A DNA stretch of 7,593 nt from Spirochaetota bacterium. Lineage in GTDB: Bacteria; Spirochaetota; UBA4802; UB4802. This document shows positions 1 to 7,593 of the stretch, in pieces (the stretch's first letter is position 1; every line of letters begins with the position of its first letter). The notes under the pieces were generated by a model, which was not told the DNA's origin, searched no databases, and saw nothing but the letters and a program-made list of their open reading frames with translations. A program made the translations under genes and the position numbers. The stretch covers positions 1-7,593 of the forward strand of contig JAKPOE010000107.1 of the NCBI GenBank assembly GCA_029548025.1. Direction: 5' to 3'.

Positions 1-2
1 CT

Positions 3-890
3 ATGGAACTTTCTGAATATGCCGGGCAATCAACAAGAATCAATGACTTCTATATTCATGTATCTGATGGAATACAACTCTATTGCATAGATTTTATTCC
101 AAAACATGACAATGTATCAAAACCAATAATTTTTTTTGTTGCAGGATGGCTTTCCCATATATCCGGCTGGAAAGATGTTTTACGTTCATTGACCGATGAA
201 TACCATGTAATATATATTGAAACCAGGGAAAAAATTTCTTCTAAAATACCTGATGGCAAATCATGCACAGATTTTTCTTTCAACGTCATGAGAATGGTTC
301 TTGATCTTCATGAAGTAATACAACAGATAATACCTAAAAAAAGAACATTCGTTATGGCAGGCAGTTCACTGGGTTCTTCTGTAATTTTAGAATATTTAGC
401 CATGCGAACACGTGAACCTGAATGTGCACTTCTCATTGGGCCAATCCCTGTATTCAGATTTCCTCCCATATTAGGAGATATCGTTCCCAATTTGCCCCCA
501 TCATGGTATAACGTGTTAAAAAAATTAGTTATATGGTATTTAAAAACTTTCAGATTAAATACCAGAAAAGAAAAAGAACAGCTTATCAAATATACCAATA
601 CCATCAATGCTGCTGATCCTTATAAGCTCAAACCCAATGCACTATCATTAAAAAATTATAGTCTATGGGATAAACTTGCTTTTATTGAAACGCCATGTTA
701 TATATTTGGTGCAAAAACAGACACATTGCATGCTACTGAAGACATAAAACGATTGCTGCAGGAACTAAATCGTGCTGATTACATAGAATGTGAGAGCAAT
801 AAAGAAACCCACAGTGCAATTGTTGCTCTATATTTCATAAATATCCTTAAAAACAAGCTGTATAAAAAAATAAAAGCCAAAAAGCCTTAA
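3..890 (+). CDS. alpha/beta-fold hydrolase, substrate unknown
   Basis: A 295-residue protein with the layout of an alpha/beta hydrolase. The nucleophile elbow is G120-S-S-L-G124, which makes Ser122 the likely nucleophile. Asp240 in the GAKTD stretch and His270 in the THSA stretch sit where the acid and base of the triad are expected. The VAGW stretch (residues 46-49) after a hydrophobic strand is the probable oxyanion-hole loop. A region around residues 150-200, rich in Pro and aromatics, fits a cap between the core strands. No signal peptide or clear membrane segment is visible, so the protein is probably cytoplasmic; the C-terminus is lysine-rich. The ATG lies two bases from the window edge, so no ribosome binding site can be checked and the true start could be upstream. 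However, the first core strand starts near residue 17, as in a full-length protein. The family covers esterases, lipases, peptidases and others; the sequence does not let me choose among them. Confidence 0.8.
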   Translation: MELSEYAGQSTRINDFYIHVSDGIQLYCIDFIPKHDNVSKPIIFFVAGWLSHISGWKDVLRSLTDEYHVIYIETREKISSKIPDGKSCTDFSFNVMRMVLDLHEVIQQIIPKKRTFVMAGSSLGSSVILEYLAMRTREPECALLIGPIPVFRFPPILGDIVPNLPPSWYNVLKKLVIWYLKTFRLNTRKEKEQLIKYTNTINAADPYKLKPNALSLKNYSLWDKLAFIETPCYIFGAKTDTLHATEDIKRLLQELNRADYIECESNKETHSAIVALYFINILKNKLYKKIKAKKP

Positions 891-896
891 CTTTAC

Positions 897-925
897 TTGA
901 TTTTTTTATATATTCATTTTATATT
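897..925 (+). promoter_or_regulatory. candidate sigma70-type promoter
   Basis: TTGATT (897-902) and TATATT (920-925) are separated by exactly 17 nt. They match the -35 and -10 consensus at 4/6 and 5/6 positions. They lie in the 65-nt gap between the hydrolase and the DUF151 gene, about 30 nt upstream of the next start codon. The gap is very AT-rich, so a chance match is possible. If real, it would drive the nuclease and FBPase genes separately from the hydrolase. No terminator hairpin is seen after the hydrolase, so read-through is also possible. Confidence 0.35.
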
Positions 926-955
926 GAATACAAATAACGCAAAAAAGGAATTGAG

Positions 956-1444
956 ATGTCATTATGCAAAGTTGACATAGTTACTATTGTTCTGGATGAA
1001 GAAAGCAATACACCTATAGTTGTTCTGCAAGACAATGAAACGGGAAACATTCTGCCCATCATGATTGCTCCTTTAGAAGCAAGCCTTATTGCCATTGAGC
1101 TTGAAGGCAAAAAACCAATTCGCCCTTTAACACACGATCTTATAATAACAATGATCAATACATTCCATTATTCTCTTGAATCAGTAGTAATTGATGATTT
1201 AAAAGATAACATTTATTTTGCAAAGCTTAATTTAGTTGCTCCAGATAGTTCTGAAATGATCATTGATTGTCGCCCCAGTGATGCTATGGCAATTGCATTA
1301 CGAGCAAAAGCACCAATTTATGTCAAAAAGAAAGTATTTGCAATAGCTCAGGGATTAGATAATCTTTCACAGATAGATAAAGAAACAATGAAAGAAGTCC
1401 TTGAAGATATTGACATAGACGATGTTGGCGGTAAAATCATGTAA
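956..1444 (+). CDS. bifunctional nuclease family protein (DUF151)
   Basis: This 162-residue protein matches the DUF151 / bifunctional nuclease family over its whole length. Recognisable blocks are LPIMIAPLEA (33-42), the G-K-K-P-I-R-P-L-T-H-D-L block (51-62) and the D-C-R-P-S-D-A signature (104-110), followed by an ALRAKAPIYV segment. Members are small soluble proteins; the plant relatives were described as having RNase and DNase activity, but the role in bacteria is poorly settled, so the nuclease activity here is inherited from the family name. There is no C-terminal UVR domain, which some members carry; the tail is acidic (about residues 148-156). AAGGAA lies 7 nt from the ATG and supports this start. 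The stop is 23 nt before the FBPase gene, so the two are probably co-transcribed. Confidence 0.88.
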   Translation: MSLCKVDIVTIVLDEESNTPIVVLQDNETGNILPIMIAPLEASLIAIELEGKKPIRPLTHDLIITMINTFHYSLESVVIDDLKDNIYFAKLNLVAPDSSEMIIDCRPSDAMAIALRAKAPIYVKKKVFAIAQGLDNLSQIDKETMKEVLEDIDIDDVGGKIM

Positions 1445-1467
1445 ATTTTTTTATTAGCGGAGGATCT

Positions 1468-3315
1468 ATGTACACCGAAAAAAACATATCAGCATTGCAT
1501 AATATTATCCGCGACCTTACTGAAATAGACTCCCGCCTGAACGAATATATTGATACAACCATGTGGATAAGCGACCCCCACGGTGCGGGAGATAGATTTG
1601 TGTCAATATTAAAAGGACGCTTTGGCCTGGTATGGCGCATATGTTATGAAGCATTACCCAAAACATTTTCAAAAGAAAAGATATACTATTTAGGCAGGAT
1701 TATTCGCAAAGAACGTTATTTTGAAGATGATGTTTATAGGTTAGACCGTCAGGATATAATCTCCTCACTTATAAGAATCATCCAATACCGCGTACAAAAT
1801 GTTCGTGATTTTGATGAAATCCGTATTAATATAAATAAAGACCTTAAACATGTTCTTGAGAACCTTATATTAAACTATCCTGTTCCAGATATAATTTATG
1901 AAAATGAATTAATAGCAGATAAAATCATCAGTTCACTGTGTAAAATTGTAAAACAGGTTATATTAGGGCATTTAATTGTACTTGGCGATGTATTTGACAG
2001 GGGAGATGAACCTGATAAAATAATAAGAATTCTTAATCAAAAAGACATAAAGCGATATCTTACATTCATCTGGGGCAATCATGATATATTATGGATGGGA
2101 GCATCTGCCGGAAATCAATCACTTATTGCTGAAGCTTTACGTATCACTACTCGTTATGACAATCTTGCTTTTCTTGAACGTATTGGTATAAATATTGACA
2201 AATTAAAAAATTTCGCACTATCTACATATACTGGTGAAATTACTGGTAATTTTAAAGCAAAACAAGATGTATCTCGTAGAATGGAAAAGGCATTATCCAT
2301 CATCCAGTTTAAACTTGAAGAGCAAACTATACACAACAATCCTGAATTCAATATGGAATCAAGGCTATGGCTTAATAAATTAGCTGAGATGTTAAAAAAC
2401 AACAATACTGATGGACTTACCGATACACATTTCCCAACAATTGATTTAAACGATCCCACAAAACTTTCACCAGAAGAAGAAGATATTATCAATGATCTAT
2501 CATATCAATTTGCAATCAGTAAAAAAATCCGTTATCTCATGGAATTTTTATTTGAACATGGAAAACTATATCATATCCATAATTATATACTCAATATTCA
2601 CGCATTGATACCCAGCACAGAAGATGGTGATTTTGAAGAATTCTCAGGGTACAAAGGGAAAGAATTATTAGACTATTTACAACATCGGATTAAAACAATA
2701 GGAAAGAATTATTTAGAAGGCAAATTACAGGATCCAGGAGATTTAGCTCTGATGTTCTATTTATGGTGTGGGTCAAAATCACCATTTTTTGGTAAAAATG
2801 CAATGAAAACCTTTGAACGTTATTATCTTGTTGATAAAACAACACATAAAGAAAAATTATTATATTGGGGTGAAAATCTATTAAAAAATGAATTTATGGA
2901 TAAAATAATGCATGAATTTGGCGTTGAACGAATAGTATATGGACATACACCAATTGATATTCGTAAAGGTGAGAAAATTGCTTCACCAGATGGCAGAGCT
3001 ATCAATATAGATGGTGGTTTTTCAGATGCATACTTAAATAGAGGGCATGCTCTTATCCAGACACCTTATTCATTATATGCAATAATTTTACCTACTCCTG
3101 AAGAAATAATCAATGCTCGCCAAAAAAAAGAGCCAGTTAATTTACAAGTTGAAACAATAGATAACTTTGAAACACCATTACAGGTAAAGGATACTTATAC
3201 CGGGAAACTTCTTATTAAGCAAAGGAATGAATTGTATAATAAATTATTAGAATATACCGATCACTATTTATTGGCAACTGATAATGATAAAAAGGCATTT
3301 TATTCACTTGTATAA
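1468..3315 (+). CDS. fbp: fructose-1,6-bisphosphatase, class III
   Basis: A 615-residue enzyme expected to hydrolyse fructose 1,6-bisphosphate to fructose 6-phosphate and phosphate, the committed step of gluconeogenesis, in the cytoplasm. It is a calcineurin-like metallophosphatase of the class III (Firmicutes-type) family, not the class I or II fold. Metal-binding motifs in order are D36-P-H-G39, G173-D-V-F-D-R-G179, G203-N-H-D206, a probable histidine ligand at H378 in NIHALIP, and G492-H-T-P495. Two further class III hallmarks are the WCGSKSPFFGK block (433-443) followed by TFERYY, and the NIDGGFSDAY block (513-522). The long helical stretch between GNHD and H378 is typical of this class. 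Length is slightly below the usual 640-670 residues. GGAGGA is placed 4 nt before the ATG, a little close but clear. The Bacillus enzyme is AMP-sensitive and PEP-stabilised; whether that holds here cannot be read from the sequence. An intrinsic terminator follows 5 nt after the stop. Confidence 0.93.
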   Translation: MYTEKNISALHNIIRDLTEIDSRLNEYIDTTMWISDPHGAGDRFVSILKGRFGLVWRICYEALPKTFSKEKIYYLGRIIRKERYFEDDVYRLDRQDIISSLIRIIQYRVQNVRDFDEIRININKDLKHVLENLILNYPVPDIIYENELIADKIISSLCKIVKQVILGHLIVLGDVFDRGDEPDKIIRILNQKDIKRYLTFIWGNHDILWMGASAGNQSLIAEALRITTRYDNLAFLERIGINIDKLKNFALSTYTGEITGNFKAKQDVSRRMEKALSIIQFKLEEQTIHNNPEFNMESRLWLNKLAEMLKNNNTDGLTDTHFPTIDLNDPTKLSPEEEDIINDLSYQFAISKKIRYLMEFLFEHGKLYHIHNYILNIHALIPSTEDGDFEEFSGYKGKELLDYLQHRIKTIGKNYLEGKLQDPGDLALMFYLWCGSKSPFFGKNAMKTFERYYLVDKTTHKEKLLYWGENLLKNEFMDKIMHEFGVERIVYGHTPIDIRKGEKIASPDGRAINIDGGFSDAYLNRGHALIQTPYSLYAIILPTPEEIINARQKKEPVNLQVETIDNFETPLQVKDTYTGKLLIKQRNELYNKLLEYTDHYLLATDNDKKAFYSLV

Positions 3316-3320
3316 AATGC

Positions 3321-3348
3321 AACGGGCAGGTCAACCTGCCCGTTTTTT
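3321..3348 (+). terminator. intrinsic terminator, probably shared by both converging operons
   Basis: A near-perfect GC-rich hairpin has arms AACGGGCAGGT (3321-3331) and ACCTGCCCGTT (3334-3344). Two bases separate the arms, so the working loop is about 4 nt. T6 (3343-3348) follows directly, giving a textbook rho-independent terminator for the plus-strand FBPase gene. On the minus strand the same hairpin lies about 37 nt after the atpC stop, is preceded by A6, and is followed by TTGCATTTTA, a weaker U-tract. It may therefore also end the atp transcript, less efficiently. It is the only strong hairpin in the gap between the two stop codons. Confidence 0.9.
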
Positions 3349-3381
3349 AATTCTATATAATATTTCATCAATAATTTTTAC

Positions 3382-3780
3382 TTACTTTTTTGCAATCTGT
3401 AAACGCGCTTTTAACTTTTTTAATTCTATATCAATTGTTAAACGTTCTGCATATCTTTCTGGTCTTGGCAACGCTGATATTTCTTTAATCTTTGCTTCTA
3501 ACAGATCAGCCCTTAACTCCCCTTTCATTGCGGCTTCTTGAGCTAAAATGATCAGTGAATTATTTTTAATTTCGACAAATCCACCATCAACATAAAAATA
3601 TTCAGTAGCGTCACCATTACGCAATCTAATTTCACCAGTACCTAATTCAGATATTAATGGTGCATGATTATACAGAAATCCCATCTCACCATCATAAGCC
3701 TGAACAACCGCAAAATCAATCTGCCCTTCATATATCTGACGTTCTGGTGTCAATACATTGCAATTTAATTTCAATGCCAT
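3382..3780 (-). CDS. atpC: F-type ATP synthase epsilon subunit
   Basis: The 132-residue epsilon subunit of the F1 central stalk, which binds gamma and the c-ring and can inhibit ATP hydrolysis. The N-terminal beta-sandwich (about 1-85) shows the family pattern, with LTPER, G-E-M-G-F-L-Y-N-H-A-P-L and a YFYVDGGFVEI segment. The C-terminal helical hairpin (about 88-132) ends in a Lys/Arg-rich helix. The region corresponding to the I/L-D-x-x-R-A ATP-binding motif of some bacterial epsilon subunits reads A91-D-L-L-E-A96, so the arginine is replaced by Glu. GAGGA lies 8 nt before the ATG. The gene follows atpD after 21 nt and is the last gene of the operon. Confidence 0.96.
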   Translation of the reverse strand: MALKLNCNVLTPERQIYEGQIDFAVVQAYDGEMGFLYNHAPLISELGTGEIRLRNGDATEYFYVDGGFVEIKNNSLIILAQEAAMKGELRADLLEAKIKEISALPRPERYAERLTIDIELKKLKARLQIAKK

Positions 3781-3801
3781 AACAGTATCCTCTAAACGAT
3801 A

Positions 3802-5229
<1,428 letters not shown>

Positions 5230-5260
5230 TCATGAATAAAATATTATATATCATCTACCC

Positions 5261-6145
5261 TTATTCAAGGGCTGCAGCACCACCTACTATTTCAGAGATT
5301 TCCTTCGTAATCTTAGCCTGACGAGCTCTATTATAAGTAATCGTTAAATCTCTTACCATTTCTTTAGCTGCATCAGTTGCATTCTTCATTGCTACTCGCC
5401 TGGCAAAGTTTTCTGAGAATCCAGTCTCCAAAACAGCAGTATAAAGCTTCATTTTAATATATAATGGTAACAACGAAGAAAATATCTTATAAGGATTAGG
5501 TTCAAAAATATATTCTACATGGAACTCTTCAACACTTTCCTGTATTGCACCACCTTCAGGTTTTAATGGTAACAAACGTGAAATTGTAGCTTTTTGTGTT
5601 GATCGAGTCATAATCTTGGTATATGAAACATATACTTCATCAACTTCACCGGTAACAAAAAGATTTATAAGTTCCTCACCTAATTTTGATGCATCATCAA
5701 ATTTAAATTTATCTTCAGGATTTAATACCGACTTAAACATTGGCTCCTTAATAAATCTTAAATAATTTGTTCCTTTTTTCCCTATTGAATAGACTAAAAC
5801 TTCTTTGCCTTCCTCAATTGTTAGTTTACTTTTAAAACCAATAGTATTTTCAATAATTCGTGTATTAAAACCACCACATAGCCCTCTGTTACCAGTAATC
5901 ATAAGTATTAATATTCTATTGGGATCCGGTCTTTCCTGCATTAGCGGGTCAAATACATCTTCAACGCCGGTTTGTCGCAGATGTTCTATAATGGTTTCTA
6001 ACTTTTCTGAATAAGGTTTCGACATTACAATTCTATCCTGCATTTTTTTCATCTTAGCAGTAGAAACCATTTCCATCGTTCTGGTAATCTTCTGTGTATT
6101 CTTAACAGAATTAATTCGCTTTAATATTTCTCGTTGTGTTGCCAC
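5261..6145 (-). CDS. atpG: F-type ATP synthase gamma subunit (GTG start)
   Basis: The 294-residue central rotor shaft of F1, which transmits rotation of the membrane ring to the catalytic beta subunits. The N-terminal helix carries the family signature I-x-S-V-K-N-T-Q-K-I-T-R-T-M-E-M-V (about 11-27). The Rossmann-like middle has G85-N-R-G-L-C-G-G-F-N94. The C-terminal helix carries Y271-N-R-A-R-Q-A-K-I-T-K-E-I-S-E-I-V-G-G. Length is within the usual range. The start codon is GTG: the conserved MATQREI N-terminus begins there, an in-frame TAA lies only 15 nt upstream (6161-6163), and there is no ATG between. GAGG is 7 nt before it. The gene sits 23 nt after atpA, in the standard operon position. 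Confidence 0.97.
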   Translation of the reverse strand: MATQREILKRINSVKNTQKITRTMEMVSTAKMKKMQDRIVMSKPYSEKLETIIEHLRQTGVEDVFDPLMQERPDPNRILILMITGNRGLCGGFNTRIIENTIGFKSKLTIEEGKEVLVYSIGKKGTNYLRFIKEPMFKSVLNPEDKFKFDDASKLGEELINLFVTGEVDEVYVSYTKIMTRSTQKATISRLLPLKPEGGAIQESVEEFHVEYIFEPNPYKIFSSLLPLYIKMKLYTAVLETGFSENFARRVAMKNATDAAKEMVRDLTITYNRARQAKITKEISEIVGGAAALE

Positions 6146-6151
6146 AGCTAT

Positions 6152-6157
6152 TCCTCT
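6152..6157 (-). promoter_or_regulatory. ribosome binding site that fixes the atpG GTG start
   Basis: Read on the minus strand this is AGAGGA, leaving 7 nt between GAGG and the GTG at 6143-6145. With the in-frame TAA at 6161-6163 it leaves the GTG as the only reasonable start of the gamma subunit. Confidence 0.75.
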
Positions 6158-6168
6158 TTTTTAGTTTA

Positions 6169-7593
6169 TTACGCTCTTACATCTGCTTTTTTTCCGGCTA
6201 GATAGCTTTCGACAAAATCACCCGCTACTTTCCCAAATTTATCCGGATCTTTAAGTTCGCCAGTTGATGAAATTCCATCTAATAATTCAGGATGCGCATC
6301 GCGCAAAAATTTTAAAAATTCTTTCTCAAATCTTTTCACTTCGGGTACTGGAACTTTATCAAGATACCCCTGAGTTCCTGCATATATAATAGCAACCTGC
6401 TCAGCAACAGGCATTGGCTCATATTGAACCTGTTTTAATACCTCAACAAGTCTTTGACCTCTATCGAGCTGACGCTGTGTTGCAGGATCAAGCTCAGTTC
6501 CCAATTGAGCAAAAGCTTCAAGTTCACGAAACTGTGCTAAATCAAGTCGTAATGAACCAGCATACTTTTTCATAGCTTTAATCTGAGCATTCCCGCCTAC
6601 TCGTGATACAGATATACCAACATCAACCGCAGGCCGCACGCCAGATGCAAATAAACCAGGTACAAGATAAATTTGCCCATCGGTAATTGAAATAACGTTG
6701 GTAGGAATATATGCTGAAACCTCACCTTCCTGTGTTTCTATAATTGGTAATGCAGTCAAAGAACCACCACCAAGGTCATCCGAAAGTTTTGCAGCACGTT
6801 CAAGAAGTCGTGAATGGCAGTAAAAAATGTCACCTGGATACGCTTCTCGTCCTGGAGGCCTTCTAAGCAACAAAGAAAGCTGACGATAACCATTCGCCTG
6901 TTTTGAAAGGTCATCATATATACAAAGGGAATGGCCATTCTTCTCATACATAAAATATTCACCCATTGCACAACCCGCATAAGGTGCAATATATTGTAGT
7001 GGTGCTGGGTCAGAAGCACTGGCAGTAACAACGATAGTATAATCCATCGCACCATACTGCTCTAATTTTTCAACAACAGATGCAACAGTAGAAGCTTTCT
7101 GCCCGATAGCCACATAAATGCAATATACTCCTTTACCTTTCTGATTGATAATTGTATCAATCGCTATTGCAGTTTTCCCGGTCTTACGGTCACCAATTAT
7201 CAATTCTCGCTGTCCGCGACCTATCGGTGTCATTGAGTCGATAGCTTTTATACCAGTTTGTAATGGTTCTTTTACTGGCTGTCTATCGGCAATACCAGGA
7301 GCTAAAAATTCAACAGGCCGCATCTTTGTTGTATTAATTGGTCCTTTATTATCCAATGGTATACCCAGAGGATTAACTACTCTACCTAACAGCTCTGGAC
7401 CAACAGGTACTGCCAAAACCCTGTTCAATCTCTTAACCGTATCGCCTTCTTCAATTGAAAGATAGTCACCTAAAATAACAGCACCGATTGAATTCTCTTC
7501 CAGGTTAAAAACCAGACCATATGCACCATTTTCAAATTCAAGCATTTCACCAGCCATTGCATTATCTAAACCATAAATTCGTGCAATTCCGTC
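6169..7593 (-). CDS. atpA: F-type ATP synthase alpha subunit, 5' end beyond window
   Basis: The non-catalytic nucleotide-binding subunit of the F1 hexamer. The reading frame stays open to the window edge: upstream of the first in-window ATG (7557) it encodes [12 protein letters not shown], which is conserved alpha N-terminal sequence. The ATG is therefore internal and the gene is partial, with 474 residues present and roughly 30 missing. Counting from the first in-window codon, the P-loop is G134-D-R-K-T-G-K-T141, where most alpha subunits have GDRQTGKT. The IYDDLSKQA Walker B region, the [12 protein letters not shown] block and the arginine finger in SRVGG (R331) are all present, and the C-terminal helical domain is complete. 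It is first among the four atp genes seen and is followed by atpG after 23 nt. Confidence 0.97.
   Translation of the reverse strand, partial: DGIARIYGLDNAMAGEMLEFENGAYGLVFNLEENSIGAVILGDYLSIEEGDTVKRLNRVLAVPVGPELLGRVVNPLGIPLDNKGPINTTKMRPVEFLAPGIADRQPVKEPLQTGIKAIDSMTPIGRGQRELIIGDRKTGKTAIAIDTIINQKGKGVYCIYVAIGQKASTVASVVEKLEQYGAMDYTIVVTASASDPAPLQYIAPYAGCAMGEYFMYEKNGHSLCIYDDLSKQANGYRQLSLLLRRPPGREAYPGDIFYCHSRLLERAAKLSDDLGGGSLTALPIIETQEGEVSAYIPTNVISITDGQIYLVPGLFASGVRPAVDVGISVSRVGGNAQIKAMKKYAGSLRLDLAQFRELEAFAQLGTELDPATQRQLDRGQRLVEVLKQVQYEPMPVAEQVAIIYAGTQGYLDKVPVPEVKRFEKEFLKFLRDAHPELLDGISSTGELKDPDKFGKVAGDFVESYLAGKKADVRA

Noticed and set aside
2154..2492. Open minus-strand frame of 112 codons inside fbp
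   Set aside because: It lies wholly antisense to a conserved enzyme, is Ser-rich as expected of a reverse-frame translation, and has no family resemblance.
3284..3541. Open plus-strand frame of 85 codons spanning the fbp end, the terminator and the atpC 3' end
   Set aside because: It runs through the terminator hairpin and opposite conserved atpC codons, and its product resembles no family; it is a shadow frame.
6756..7055. Minus-strand open frame of 99 codons within atpA in another frame
   Set aside because: It is entirely inside the conserved nucleotide-binding domain of alpha and has no independent support.
7555..7557. ATG as the start of atpA
   Set aside because: The frame continues upstream to the window edge with conserved alpha-subunit sequence, so this Met is internal.

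Overview
The window is an AT-rich bacterial chromosome segment with two converging gene blocks. No mobile element, CRISPR array, RNA gene or defence-type system can be seen. All six genes with a recognisable family look intact, apart from atpA, which runs off the right edge.

Left block, plus strand: an alpha/beta-fold hydrolase of unknown substrate (3-890), a bifunctional nuclease-family protein of the DUF151 type (956-1444), and a class III fructose-1,6-bisphosphatase (1468-3315). The last two are 23 nt apart and are probably co-transcribed. A sigma70-like promoter candidate sits in the 65-nt gap before the nuclease gene. The block ends in a strong intrinsic terminator (3321-3348).

Right block, minus strand: the distal half of an F-type ATP synthase operon in the order atpA (alpha, 5' end cut by the window), atpG (gamma), atpD (beta), atpC (epsilon). 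The spacers are 23, 46 and 21 nt, which fits one transcript. This is the usual bacterial order, so the remaining subunit genes (commonly atpB, E, F, H) would be expected to the right of base 7593. After atpC the transcript runs towards the same hairpin that ends the left block.

Together the window encodes core energy and carbon metabolism: the catalytic head and central stalk of the proton- or sodium-driven ATP synthase, and a gluconeogenic phosphatase. The organism is an AT-rich bacterium. Class III FBPase and DUF151 proteins are scattered over several phyla, so I do not assign a phylum; a spirochaete-like or other deep-branching lineage is possible but is a guess. I see no evidence of a new biological system; the findings listed are modest.
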